Shown here piece after piece: positions 1 to 7,706 of a stretch of 47,809 nucleotides of DNA. The notes under the pieces are model-generated. The model saw nothing but the letters and a program-made list of their open reading frames with translations. It made no database searches and had not been told where the DNA came from. The DNA is from Marine Group I thaumarchaeote SCGC AAA799-D11. GTDB lineage: Archaea > Thermoproteota > Nitrososphaeria > Nitrososphaerales > Nitrosopumilaceae. The stretch is from assembly GCA_000746765.1 (NCBI GenBank), contig JOSY01000055.1, positions 1 through 47,809 on the forward strand, given 5' to 3'. Positions within the stretch are counted from its first letter, which is position 1. Each line of letters begins with the position of its first letter. The position numbers were made by a program, and so were the translations under genes.

Positions 1-1
1 A

Positions 2-94
2 AAGATGGCAATAAGATATGAGAGAATATCAGAAAATTATGAATCATTAATCAACATTGCATCATTTTTGATGTATTGTAGGGTTTTAGGATGA
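2..94 (+). pseudogene. C-terminal end of a probable IS5/IS4-type transposase (cut by window edge)
   Basis: An open frame enters from the left edge and ends at the TGA at 92-94. The readable part includes MAIRYERISENYES followed by a hydrophobic INIASFLMYCRVLG tail. An R-Y-(E/D)-(K/R) motif, then a short hydrophobic helix ending near an Arg, is typical of the extreme C-terminus of IS5/IS4-type DDE transposases, so I infer a transposase end. Only about 30 residues are visible and the catalytic DDE residues lie outside the window. It may be the end of an intact element. It stops just before a cupredoxin-like fragment, which suggests insertion into that gene. Other small proteins could end this way, so confidence is moderate. 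Confidence 0.45.
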
Positions 95-95
95 G

Positions 96-335
96 TTGGT
101 TTTAACGGTAATTAATAATGGGACAACACAGCACAGATTGTATATTGATGGGTTTCATGTCCAAACAGACTTGCTAGAACCAGGTCAACAAGATACAATC
201 ACAATTTATCCAGATACAGAAGGAGAGTTTACCTATTATGACAAGAGACAATACCTAGAACCATTAGGTAAAATCAAAATTTTCTCTGTGGTTCCAAGTG
301 ATGAATTTACTGGAGTCTGGAAAGACTTGGTTTAG
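96..335 (+). CDS. cupredoxin-like domain fragment, copper ligands not conserved
   Basis: 79 residues from a TTG codon just after the stop of the preceding open frame. The order VLTVINNG, TQHRLYIDGF, LLEPGQQDTITI, EGEFTYYD and LGKIKIFSV resembles the last five or so strands of a plastocyanin/EfeO-type cupredoxin. The first copper ligand region (QHR) is present, but the C-terminal Cys-His-Met loop is replaced by YYDKRQYLEPLG, so type-1 copper binding is unlikely. The usual signal peptide and first strands are missing, and no earlier in-frame start exists because of a TAG at 87-89. It looks like a gene with its 5' part removed, probably by the mobile element to its left. Its last bases overlap the convergent methyltransferase gene by 4 bp. 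Whether it is still expressed cannot be told. Confidence 0.5.
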   Translation: MVLTVINNGTTQHRLYIDGFHVQTDLLEPGQQDTITIYPDTEGEFTYYDKRQYLEPLGKIKIFSVVPSDEFTGVWKDLV

Positions 336-1198
336 GATTTTTGTGCAATGATAAAATCTACTTTGTAGTTTAGTGTAGCACGAGGATTCAGTTTTAGACT
401 CCATGGAATAAAAGATGGTTTTTTTGTAGAAGTGGAGATTTTGAATCCCAAATCACTCAAATTTGTGCGTAAACTAGATGCATCTACAGGACTTCTCACA
501 GAACTAGGCCCTCTGTCAAAGTCATAAGGATCAGAAATTACAAAATATCCTTTTGTAATTTGTTTAGAAATTAATTTGAGCAAAATTTTTGGTTCAATTA
601 TTTCTAACACATTTAGAGCCAAAACCAAATCAAACTGTAATTTACCAAACACGGGACTCAAAGAATCAGCTACAAAATAATCCAAGTTTTTCTTGAATTG
701 TTTTTTTGCAATTTGTATTGCACTAAATGAACGATCTACACCAAACACCAATTCATTAGAGTTTGCCAAATGACTAGTCACTATTCCAATCGAACAGCCA
801 TACTCTAAGACAAACTTTGATGAAGGTAAAGAGTCTAGATTTTTCTTTATTGTGCTATAAAATTTTGAGGTTTTGCTATTTTGATAAATTCTAACCCATT
901 TTTCTTCAAGATTACTACGGTCATTGTCTTTAACATTCAGAGATTTTTTTACAAAATCCTTGAGTTTAGATGAATTAGTGAGTTTGTAGAGTTTTCCTCC
1001 AAGAATTCTCCTAGAAGAGAGGTATTTTGAGAAATCATCCCACAAAATTGGAACTTTTTGAATAATTGGGAATTCTAATTTACATTTTTTACATTGCATT
1101 ATCCCTTCAATGATCTCTTTGTCGAATTCAAACACATCAAGCTCAAGTTTTGATCCGCATCTAATGCATCTCAAAAATTCAAGACTTGATTGTAACAT
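332..1198 (-). CDS. zinc-ribbon SAM-dependent methyltransferase
   Basis: Class I methyltransferase of unknown substrate. The first 55 residues form a Trm112/YcaR-like zinc ribbon (CIRCGSKLEL, later CKKCKLEFPI, then PILWDD). A Rossmann domain starts near residue 125, with motif I VLEYGCSIGIVTSHLA, an acidic motif II (FGVDRS), and LVLALNVLEII as the motif IV region. I chose the ATG at 1198 over a TTG 12 bases upstream because a TATA-like AAATATAG on the minus strand (about 1224-1233) lies about 30 bp before it. Related archaeal proteins methylate small molecules or proteins; the target here cannot be read from sequence. It converges on the cupredoxin fragment and diverges from the next gene. 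Confidence 0.7.
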   Translation of the reverse strand: MLQSSLEFLRCIRCGSKLELDVFEFDKEIIEGIMQCKKCKLEFPIIQKVPILWDDFSKYLSSRRILGGKLYKLTNSSKLKDFVKKSLNVKDNDRSNLEEKWVRIYQNSKTSKFYSTIKKNLDSLPSSKFVLEYGCSIGIVTSHLANSNELVFGVDRSFSAIQIAKKQFKKNLDYFVADSLSPVFGKLQFDLVLALNVLEIIEPKILLKLISKQITKGYFVISDPYDFDRGPSSVRSPVDASSLRTNLSDLGFKISTSTKKPSFIPWSLKLNPRATLNYKVDFIIAQKS

Positions 1199-1284
1199 AT
1201 GCAAAATCAATTATTACAAACTATATTTCTTTGATGTAAAACCAAGATAATGTTAAATGGAGTAATTCAAGATTCTATTTGAAA

Positions 1285-2397
1285 ATGGGAGAGTTTGAAG
1301 AATTTGCAGAGGCTCTTTTTGGTCAATTATCAGTAGAAATTGATGAGGAAAAGGAGATTTCAAGCCTAGCAGTAAAGGCTAAAGAAGATTTGGCAGGCAA
1401 GGTAGAATTCAAAGAGATTGAAGAGATAACAAAACAGATCCTTCCAGAATTCAAAGAAAAAGTCAAAGAGTTTATCGGGATAGAAGTTTCAGATAGTTTA
1501 AAGTTTGAATTTCCAGAATTAGAAGATCTCAAAAGACTCAAAGGAGAAAAAGTATTTGCAGATAGTGAATCAAAATATTTGGTATATTCTACTTATGCAA
1601 TTCAATACATCTCAAAAATTACAACAACCTATGGGGATTATCTTGATGGAGTTATCTACCTTAACAAATTCATCTTGTCACGTTATCCGCAAATCATTTT
1701 ACACAAACAAGGTGAGCCATACGAGTCAAGATTTGAAAACGTAAACTCCGGATATACTGGTGGGATAAAGATGGCAGTACTAGAAGAGTTAATTCACTCC
1801 ACACAAGAAAAGTTACATCAAATAAACAAAGAGGCAGCAATGCAGGTAAATAAAATCAATGAAGAGTTGGCAGGAATTATTTTAGAGATTGATACTGAAA
1901 CTGTAAACATGTTGGCTGAATATTGTCAACTTCAAACAGTACCAGATGATTTCCCATTTGCAAAAAGGGCAAATCTATTTTTCTTTTTGAATCCAGATCA
2001 TTTCTTAATTGAGCAGATAGGTCCTGATGTAATGACATTCACACATGTAGAGATGGATCCAAAGATCAAAGATGCAATTCCACAACTCTTAGACATTTAC
2101 AAGAGATGGCTTACACCAATACAACATCACCATGCGGCATTTACTGCAATGGAAGGCATGGCAGGATTTGCAATTGAAAATATCTTAAAAGATGATCAAG
2201 ACTTTCAGAATTATCTTACAACATTCATGGGAACAGACTTTTCATCATATCAGGTAAGAAAGAGCATGGGTAAGGACTTTACAAAGGCAGTATATGAAAA
2301 ACTAGGCTCAGATACCTTCAAGAAAATCATAGAAATTCCTCCAAATACAAGAGAGCTCAAGGATCCTCAACTATACCTTAACAAGTTGAGCCAATGA
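1285..2397 (+). CDS. uncharacterised protein with an EELIH motif
   Basis: About 370 residues, mostly predicted helix, with no signal peptide or membrane segment. I do not recognise the family. Visible landmarks are VLEELIHSTQEKLHQ followed 20 residues later by INEELAG, and near the C-terminus IQHHHAAFTAMEGMAG. The E-E-L-x-H...E spacing resembles the HExxH helix of zincin proteases with the first His replaced by Glu, so a degenerate metalloprotease fold is conceivable but unproven. The start is ATG 1285 (a TTG at 1279 is in frame); GTTAAAT near 1252-1259 is a plausible TATA box about 29 bp upstream. The SirB1-like gene begins 3 bp after its stop, so the two are probably co-transcribed. Confidence 0.6.
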   Translation: MGEFEEFAEALFGQLSVEIDEEKEISSLAVKAKEDLAGKVEFKEIEEITKQILPEFKEKVKEFIGIEVSDSLKFEFPELEDLKRLKGEKVFADSESKYLVYSTYAIQYISKITTTYGDYLDGVIYLNKFILSRYPQIILHKQGEPYESRFENVNSGYTGGIKMAVLEELIHSTQEKLHQINKEAAMQVNKINEELAGIILEIDTETVNMLAEYCQLQTVPDDFPFAKRANLFFFLNPDHFLIEQIGPDVMTFTHVEMDPKIKDAIPQLLDIYKRWLTPIQHHHAAFTAMEGMAGFAIENILKDDQDFQNYLTTFMGTDFSSYQVRKSMGKDFTKAVYEKLGSDTFKKIIEIPPNTRELKDPQLYLNKLSQ

Positions 2398-2400
2398 TAA

Positions 2401-3219
2401 TTGGAAGAAAAGTTTGACCCATTTGTTGCAGAATGGTTTTCATTTGTAAAAAATCCAAATTTCAATCTAGTTGAAAAATGCCTCAAATTTGCACAGATTC
2501 TCGAATACCCCGATTTAGATATTGAAAAGTATATTGAAAAGATCACTAAAATGGGCATGTCTCTCAAGGAGTCAATTAGCGATGTCAAAAATCCAACATA
2601 TCTTATTTCAATGTTAAATGAACATCTCTTTGAGAATTTAGGATACAGTGGAGATGATGATGATTACTATAATCCAAAAAACAATTTTCTAAATGAAGTA
2701 ATTGATAAAAAAACAGGACTGCCAATTACTATTTCCATTCTTTATGCAGAAATTGCAAAATTCATAGGACTGGATCTTAAAATTGTAGGATTTCCAAGTC
2801 ACATCTTAGTAAAATACAACGAAGAGATGATATTAGATCCATTCTATGATGGGCGATTACTAGACATTGATGATTTGCAGGAAATTCTTGATACAAATTA
2901 TGGCGGAGAAATAGAATTCAAACCAGAATTTCTCGATGAGATAGAACCTGAACAAATTCTATTACGAATGACTCGTAACTTGAAGAATTCCTATGTGCAA
3001 TCTTTTGTTTATGACAAAGCACTTCGTTGTGTCAACATGGTTTTAGCAATAGAACCAGAATCGCCTGAAGATATTAGAGATAAAGGAATACTAGAAGAAA
3101 GATTACTAAATTATGATAGTGCTCTAAAATATTTGAATAAATATTTGGAAATTAATCCAAATGCAGAAGATGTAGATTTTATTTTGGAATTGATTAGAAG
3201 TATAAAGACAAAAAATTAA
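2401..3219 (+). CDS. SirB1-family transglutaminase-like / TPR protein
   Basis: 272 residues. The central part (about 95-145) has the SirB1 signature NNFLNEVIDKKTGLPITIS and VGFPSHILVKY, matching the transglutaminase-like core-2 domain. The usual catalytic Cys is not obvious in this stretch, so enzymatic activity is doubtful. Residues about 195-265 form two TPR-like helix pairs (YDKALRCVNMVLAIEPE and YDSALKYLNKYLEINPN). Bacterial relatives are annotated as SirB1 or as regulators without a clear reaction. The start is TTG, 3 bp after the stop of the preceding gene, consistent with an operon. The 3' end overlaps the convergent small coiled-coil gene by 4 bp. Confidence 0.75.
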   Translation: MEEKFDPFVAEWFSFVKNPNFNLVEKCLKFAQILEYPDLDIEKYIEKITKMGMSLKESISDVKNPTYLISMLNEHLFENLGYSGDDDDYYNPKNNFLNEVIDKKTGLPITISILYAEIAKFIGLDLKIVGFPSHILVKYNEEMILDPFYDGRLLDIDDLQEILDTNYGGEIEFKPEFLDEIEPEQILLRMTRNLKNSYVQSFVYDKALRCVNMVLAIEPESPEDIRDKGILEERLLNYDSALKYLNKYLEINPNAEDVDFILELIRSIKTKN

Positions 3220-3386
3220 TCAATAATAGAATCTATGTCTTGTCCCTTCTTGATCATTGAGATTTCATGACGTGCAATTTTGTTTCTCAATGCTCTTTTG
3301 AGGATATCGACTTCGCTTCTGAGCAATGCAATTTCATCTTCAAGTTTTGCAACTCGTTCATAGATGGTTTCAGCTTCTGAACTCAT
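3216..3386 (-). CDS. small coiled-coil protein (56 aa)
   Basis: Open frame from ATG (3386-3384) to TAA. It begins MSSEAETIYERVAKLEDEIA and continues LLRSEVDILKRALRNK with a regular heptad of Leu/Val/Ile, so a single parallel coiled coil is expected for residues 8-36, ending in a charged tail IKKGQDIDSIID. The function is unknown. The size and Met-Ser-Ser start suit a real thaumarchaeal small gene, and the frame fills the space between the SirB1-like gene and the zinc-ribbon gene. It overlaps the stop of the convergent SirB1-like gene. Confidence 0.6.
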   Translation of the reverse strand: MSSEAETIYERVAKLEDEIALLRSEVDILKRALRNKIARHEISMIKKGQDIDSIID

Positions 3387-3459
3387 GATTATCTATCAAG
3401 AAAAAATTGTCTTAAAAAGTTATGGGTAAATAATTTGATGGGCAGGTTAGCTTTTTGTA

Positions 3460-3621
3460 CTATAATTCAAACTCTTGACGGCACTTTTCACACTTTGCAC
3501 GCTCCTCACCAGGAGAGCCTAGGATGAATATTTTACCAATTGTTTTACAAATAGGACACATTCCAGTTGTTGCATTTTTAGGACCTGTACGGATAATTTT
3601 TTGAGTTTTTCTTCGTCCCAT
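3460..3621 (-). CDS. small zinc-ribbon protein (53 aa)
   Basis: Starts ATG GGA (MGRRKTQKIIRTGPKNATTG) and carries one zinc ribbon, CPICKTIGKIFILG then CEKCRQEFEL, with two CxxC knuckles about 20 residues apart. The N-terminus is strongly basic and the C-terminus short, as in nucleic-acid- or ribosome-associated zinc-ribbon proteins. No precise family is recognised. It lies between the tRNA-Ser and the coiled-coil gene on the same strand. The four regularly spaced Cys make a chance open frame unlikely. Confidence 0.65.
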   Translation of the reverse strand: MGRRKTQKIIRTGPKNATTGMCPICKTIGKIFILGSPGEERAKCEKCRQEFEL

Positions 3622-3656
3622 GAAAAAACTTCCCAAATCGGTCTATTAAGTTTTAA

Positions 3657-3743
3657 TGGCGCGGGGAGGGGGATTTGAACCCCCGTGTCCTTGCGGACAT
3701 GGGATTAGCAATCCCACGCCCTACCAGGCTAGGCGATCCCCGC
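3657..3743 (-). tRNA. tRNA-Ser (anticodon GCU)
   Basis: Minus strand. The acceptor stem GCGGGGA pairs with TCCCCGC, followed by discriminator G and an encoded CCA. The anticodon arm is TGGGA-TTGCTAA-TCCCA, giving anticodon GCU (AGC/AGU Ser). The long variable arm TGTCC-GCAA-GGACA and the discriminator G are both typical of tRNA-Ser. The T arm is GGGGG-TTCAAAT-CCCCC. There is no intron. A TATA-like CTTATTTA on the minus strand sits near 3764-3773. The 3' CCA is templated (bases 3657-3659), which is not universal in archaea. Confidence 0.97.
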
Positions 3744-3799
3744 ACAAAGATGGCTAGAATTAATCTGTAAATAAGTCAAACTTTGAGGAGAGTTTTTGA

Positions 3800-4558
3800 T
3801 TAAACATTGTCTAGTTCATCATGAAATTGGCTGTAATTCTTCACAATTTCATCAATAGGAACACGTTTCCCACCTACAATCTTTAGGTCAACTTGGACTT
3901 TTTTGTTTTCAATTGTCAAAATGTTGTATGTGTTTTCAAACAATCCACGAACTCGCTCAGACGTTGCAGTACCAGCATTTACAACAGTCAAAGTTCCAAA
4001 GTTCCAAGCCCATGGCCTGTGTTTGTGACCACATAAAACAACATCTACTTTAGAATCAAGTACAGTTCTCAATACATCACCAGCATCAACTACAGTTAGT
4101 TGATCAGAGCCAGTATCAGGAATTGCAATTAGATGGTGATGCATTGCAACAATCTTTATCTTGTCTTTGAATTTTTTCATAGTTCTCTCAAGCCAAAGGT
4201 TTTGTCTGTATCCAACTTCACCTTCATTTCTGTCAGGCCTTGCAGTACCAACAGTTACTAAGACAACATCATCACTCAATTCATTTACAGTTTGAAATGG
4301 AAAGAATTTTTTGAATAACAGATAACCAGTGTTTCGGTAATCGTGATTTCCACTAATAGCAATAATTTTTTTTGTGTTAAACTTCTCTAACAGTGATTTG
4401 CATTTTTCATATTCTTTCATTAGACCTTCATTTGTTAAATCACCAGTTATCACAATGACATCAGGATTCAACTCGTTGACTTCATTAACTAGTACATTGA
4501 ATTTTTCTTCTAAGAACTGTGAGCCGACATGAAGATCAGATATTTGAACAATTATCAT
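3800..4558 (-). CDS. metallophosphoesterase (calcineurin-like, CpdA type)
   Basis: 252 residues with all motifs of the dinuclear metallophosphoesterase fold in order: DLHVGS (Asp, His), VITGDLTNEG, ISGNHDYRN, AMHHHL and LCGHKHRPWAW. Such enzymes hydrolyse phosphomono- or diesters; members of this size include cyclic-nucleotide phosphodiesterases and DNA/RNA phosphodiesterases, and the true substrate cannot be read from sequence. There is no signal peptide, so it acts in the cytoplasm. The ATG start is preceded by a TTTAATAG box about 27 bp upstream on the minus strand, so the transcript is probably leaderless. It is transcribed divergently from the dehydrogenase gene. Confidence 0.85.
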   Translation of the reverse strand: MIIVQISDLHVGSQFLEEKFNVLVNEVNELNPDVIVITGDLTNEGLMKEYEKCKSLLEKFNTKKIIAISGNHDYRNTGYLLFKKFFPFQTVNELSDDVVLVTVGTARPDRNEGEVGYRQNLWLERTMKKFKDKIKIVAMHHHLIAIPDTGSDQLTVVDAGDVLRTVLDSKVDVVLCGHKHRPWAWNFGTLTVVNAGTATSERVRGLFENTYNILTIENKKVQVDLKIVGGKRVPIDEIVKNYSQFHDELDNV

Positions 4559-4636
4559 TAAGGTTCACTTTGCAAAAATAGCTATTAAATCATCTCTATA
4601 GATAACATGTAGAAGCATTTCCAATCAAGGTAGAAT

Positions 4637-4646
4637 TAAATAATAA
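4637..4646 (+). promoter_or_regulatory. TATA box for the dehydrogenase gene
   Basis: AAATAATAAAC, centred about 26 bp before the TTG at 4668, supporting that unusual start codon. Confidence 0.45.
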
Positions 4647-4667
4647 ACTCCTCAAAAACTTGCAGTT

Positions 4668-5699
4668 TTGAGTAAAAAAGCTGCAGTGATGAAAGGAGAC
4701 GGTATCGGACCCGAAGTTGTAGATTCAATGCTTAGAGTTCTCAAGGAATGTAATTTTCAATCAGAATTGGTTCTATGTGAGGCAGGATCTGAGCAATGGG
4801 ACAAAAATGGCAGAAAAGATGCATCATACATTCCAGATGCAACCATGAAGATTCTAGAAGAGTCAGACTGTTGCTTCAAAGGGCCAACTACCACAATTCC
4901 AGTTCCAGGTGCACCTAGAAGTGTTGCAGTAACATTAAGGCAAAAATTTGATCTTTATGCAAATATCAGACCAACTAAAACTTATGATAGATTAACTCCA
5001 GATAGAAAACTTGATTGTGTTTGTTTTAGAGAAGCAACTGAAGGACTCTATACAGGTGTAGAGGCAAAAATCACAGATGATGCAGCAATCGCGATTAGAA
5101 AAATTACAAGACAAGGAAGTAGACGACTAATTAATTCATCAATAGATTGGGCAAACAAATTCAATATGAAAAAGATGGTTGCAGTCACAAAAAGAAACAT
5201 CCTAAAACAAACTGATGGAATATTTTGGGATGAAGCACAAAAGGCAGTGGAAGGAACAGATATTGAATTATCTGAAATTTACATTGATAACATGGCACAA
5301 CAAATGGTCATTGCAACTGAACAATTCAATGGCTCAGTACTAGTCAGTACTAACTTGTTTATGGATATTATTTCTGAGCTTGCATCAGCACTTGTGGGTT
5401 CAATTGGATTAATTTATTCTGCAAACATTGGAGACAATTATGCAATGTTTGAAGCAGCACACGGTAGCGCACCACAGTTTGCAGGACAAAACAAAGTAAA
5501 TCCAACTGCAACTGTTCTATCAGGAGCTTGGATGGCAGACTATCTTGGTGAAAGAGATGTTAGAGATGCAATTTTTGCTGCAACAGAACAAGTAATCAAT
5601 GAAGGAAAAGCAGTGACATGGGATATTGGCGGTGATGCATCAACGACACAGATGACGGATGCAATAATCACATATGCAAAAGAAAAATTAAGAAAATAA
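4668..5699 (+). CDS. isocitrate/isopropylmalate dehydrogenase family protein (probably NAD(P)-dependent isocitrate dehydrogenase)
   Basis: 343 residues of the beta-decarboxylating dehydrogenase family: KGDGIGPEVVDSM at the N-terminus, KFDLYANIRPTK, FREATEGLYTG, VTKRNILKQTDG, NLFMDIISE (metal-binding Asp) and the cofactor loop EAAHGSAPQFAGQNKVNPTA. The substrate loop reads PRSVAVTLRQ: a Ser at the position used by isocitrate dehydrogenases, not the Leu of 3-isopropylmalate dehydrogenases, so isocitrate (TCA/2-oxoglutarate supply) is the better guess. Homoisocitrate or isopropylmalate as substrate is not excluded. The start is TTG, with AATAATAAA 26 bp upstream (4637-4646), fitting a leaderless transcript. 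It converges on the KsgA-HemK fusion with no gap. Confidence 0.85.
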   Translation: MSKKAAVMKGDGIGPEVVDSMLRVLKECNFQSELVLCEAGSEQWDKNGRKDASYIPDATMKILEESDCCFKGPTTTIPVPGAPRSVAVTLRQKFDLYANIRPTKTYDRLTPDRKLDCVCFREATEGLYTGVEAKITDDAAIAIRKITRQGSRRLINSSIDWANKFNMKKMVAVTKRNILKQTDGIFWDEAQKAVEGTDIELSEIYIDNMAQQMVIATEQFNGSVLVSTNLFMDIISELASALVGSIGLIYSANIGDNYAMFEAAHGSAPQFAGQNKVNPTATVLSGAWMADYLGERDVRDAIFAATEQVINEGKAVTWDIGGDASTTQMTDAIITYAKEKLRK

Positions 5700-6794
5700 T
5701 CAGTTTATTGCTTCTACAAGAATTAGTTCTTCAAAGAAAAGTTTCTTTTTTGCAACAATTTGTGTTTTCAAGCCTAGTTTTTGTGCGTAATCTATGAGTT
5801 TTTGATAGTTTGAAAGAGAAGAAGTAACAAAGACAAACTTGCCATTTTCCTTTAGACTATTTTTGGCAGAATCAAAGATTTTCTTTGGAATCTCAAATCC
5901 TTCAGCACCACCATCTGTAGCAATATCTAAGATTTCATCAGTTGCTAAATATGGTAAATTACACACAATAAAATCAAATTTTATTTTTAATGCATCTGAA
6001 CCATTACAACAAATCAAATTCTGTGTTTTGTAAGAACTTTGATGTTGCAATACATCACAATTAATGTCAGTTCCAACAACCAAAGAAAAATTTTCAGACA
6101 ATAATTTTGTAAGATATCCTGAACCACTTCCAATATCTAATGCGTATTCTCCTTTTTCATTTTCAATGTTGTTTGCAATGAAAAAAAGAACATTTTTTAC
6201 AGTTTTTCTTCGATATGAAAAAATTTCATTTATTGTTGAAATTAGTTTTTTATCCATATCATTTTTCTTGGTAATTTTTAAGATCACAGAATCAACTTTG
6301 GGTGGAGGAGAGAAATTATTCTTTCTGACATTAGATATTTTTTCTATATCAAATGCATATGTTGCAATAATGCTTATTGCTTTACGGTTTTTTGATTTCG
6401 CAACAAGTTTTTCTGCAAACTCTTTTTGAACCATGACTATTCCATGAGAAAATGAACGCTGAGCTAACCATTCCACAGCATCTTTACTCTTAGAATAAGG
6501 CAAATTAGATACAAAAATAGAGAACAAATCTTTTTTCTTAAAACCATCACCTGATTTTAACACAAGATTATCGAGGTCTGAAAGAGTTGTTTTTGCTTTT
6601 CTTATCAGATTTTCATCAGCATCAACTGAGATTACTTTTTTTGCTTTTTTGCATAATAATGGAGTTAACACTCCCAGACCAGTTCCAATCTCAAAGACAA
6701 CGTCATTTTTTGTTATTTTAGCCTCAGATACAATGGATTCTGCTATTGTTTTTGAGTTGAGAAAGTGTTGTCCGAGTAGTTTTCGCTTTATCAT
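5700..6794 (-). CDS. ksgA: KsgA/Dim1 rRNA dimethyltransferase fused to HemK/Mtq2-like methyltransferase
   Basis: 364 residues with two SAM-methyltransferase domains. Residues 1-210 are KsgA/Dim1 (N6-dimethylation of two adjacent adenines near the 3' end of 16S rRNA): LLGQHFLN at 6-13, motif I FEIGTGLGVLTPL, NLPYSK at 97-102, then FSPPPKVDSVILK and a short remnant of the helical C-domain (FSYRRKTVKNVLFF). Residues 215-364 are a second Rossmann domain with motif I LDIGSGSGYLTKLL at 219-232 and VCNLPYLATDE at 277-287, the NPPY motif with Leu for the first Pro, then GGAEGFEIPKKIF. This matches HemK/Mtq2 glutamine methyltransferases, which modify the GGQ loop of release factors. In many archaea separate ksgA and hemK genes are neighbours after L21e-Rpb4-DUF655; here they are one frame. 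It overlaps the DUF655 gene by 4 bp. Confidence 0.88.
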   Translation of the reverse strand: MIKRKLLGQHFLNSKTIAESIVSEAKITKNDVVFEIGTGLGVLTPLLCKKAKKVISVDADENLIRKAKTTLSDLDNLVLKSGDGFKKKDLFSIFVSNLPYSKSKDAVEWLAQRSFSHGIVMVQKEFAEKLVAKSKNRKAISIIATYAFDIEKISNVRKNNFSPPPKVDSVILKITKKNDMDKKLISTINEIFSYRRKTVKNVLFFIANNIENEKGEYALDIGSGSGYLTKLLSENFSLVVGTDINCDVLQHQSSYKTQNLICCNGSDALKIKFDFIVCNLPYLATDEILDIATDGGAEGFEIPKKIFDSAKNSLKENGKFVFVTSSLSNYQKLIDYAQKLGLKTQIVAKKKLFFEELILVEAIN

Positions 6795-7357
6795 CTCTTT
6801 ACAAAGAGATTCATTCTACTTTCACCAGTAATTTCATCCATGATTCGTTCTGTGATGTGTTTGATTGGTTCTTTGAACCCAACTCTTTCTTGCAAGTCCT
6901 CATAGCTCTCAAACAGCTTCTTTTCTCGTTCTTCTAGCATTGTTTTCATGTAGGTTTTACCGATTCCCGGAATCAACTCTAATGCGTGAATTCTAGGTGT
7001 TAGAGGTTGTGCCTTGTTTAGGTATTCTACAAATTTTGATTCATTTTCAGTTACAATGTTTTCGACTACATTTTGTAATTCAGTTTGAGCAGATGAAGAT
7101 ATTTTTTCGTATTCCATCTTACCTAATACAGATTCGACTTTGGTTCTTCCTTCTTTTCCGATATAGATTTTCTCGCCTACTTCAAATGTAGAATTTGCAA
7201 CTCCAAGAATTTCTAAGAGAGTCAGTCTGTCTTCACCAATTGCGGTGATGATTATTCCTTCTCTTCCTCTTACAGTAGATGATTTTCCCCTAGGATTAAA
7301 ATCTAGAACGTATGCATATTCCTCATATTTTCTAGGTGGGGATTGTGCCCTATACAA
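6791..7357 (-). CDS. DUF655 family protein (HhH nucleic-acid-binding)
   Basis: 188 residues of the archaeal DUF655 family. An N-terminal OB-like part (YAYVLDFNPRGKSS, AIGEDRLTLLEILGVAN, FEVGEKIYIGKEGRTKVE) is followed by a helix-hairpin-helix region, HALELIPGIGKTYMKTMLEE at about 123-142. Its role is not established; the fold and its conserved position with ribosomal and polymerase genes suggest RNA or DNA binding in translation or transcription. The start is TTG, with GGAG about 10 bases upstream as a Shine-Dalgarno site. It sits between Rpb4 and KsgA-HemK and overlaps the latter by 4 bp, so coupled translation is likely. Confidence 0.85.
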   Translation of the reverse strand: MYRAQSPPRKYEEYAYVLDFNPRGKSSTVRGREGIIITAIGEDRLTLLEILGVANSTFEVGEKIYIGKEGRTKVESVLGKMEYEKISSSAQTELQNVVENIVTENESKFVEYLNKAQPLTPRIHALELIPGIGKTYMKTMLEEREKKLFESYEDLQERVGFKEPIKHITERIMDEITGESRMNLFVKR

Positions 7358-7377
7358 AATAAAATACTCCTGAGAAA

Positions 7378-7704
7378 TTAAGAATGCTCCTTAATTATTT
7401 TGAGCATTTTTTCTAGAGTTTCAGCAAGAATAAGTTTTTTCCAACCAAAGGTGAAAGAACGCAATTCTGCCATACTTGTTGGTCTAATGTTAACAATTTC
7501 AACAGCTTCATCTTCTGTTAATTCACATTCCTTGACGAGTTTTTTCTTCATCTCTTTTGCATCTTTAGGATCAAGTGATACAAATTTTGAAACATAATCA
7601 TAGGTCCAACGTTGAATTTGATCCATTTCTTCAGGATCAACTTTGCCTAAGATTTCTTTAACTTCTGAAAGAGAAATAGCTTGTTTCTTTTGTACTTCTT
7701 CCAT
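7378..7704 (-). CDS. rpoF: DNA-directed RNA polymerase subunit F (Rpb4)
   Basis: 108 residues matching archaeal RpoF/Rpb4, the partner of RpoE (Rpb7) in the polymerase stalk. The N-terminal half (KQAISLSEVKEILGKV) contacts Rpb7, and the C-terminal HRDC-like helical bundle is seen in WTYDYVSKFVSLD, CELTEDEAVEIVNIRP and MAELRSFTFGWKK. The length is usual for the archaeal subunit. It lies 2 bp after L21e and before DUF655, the conserved archaeal order. Confidence 0.93.
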   Translation of the reverse strand: MEEVQKKQAISLSEVKEILGKVDPEEMDQIQRWTYDYVSKFVSLDPKDAKEMKKKLVKECELTEDEAVEIVNIRPTSMAELRSFTFGWKKLILAETLEKMLKIIKEHS

Positions 7705-7706
7705 AA

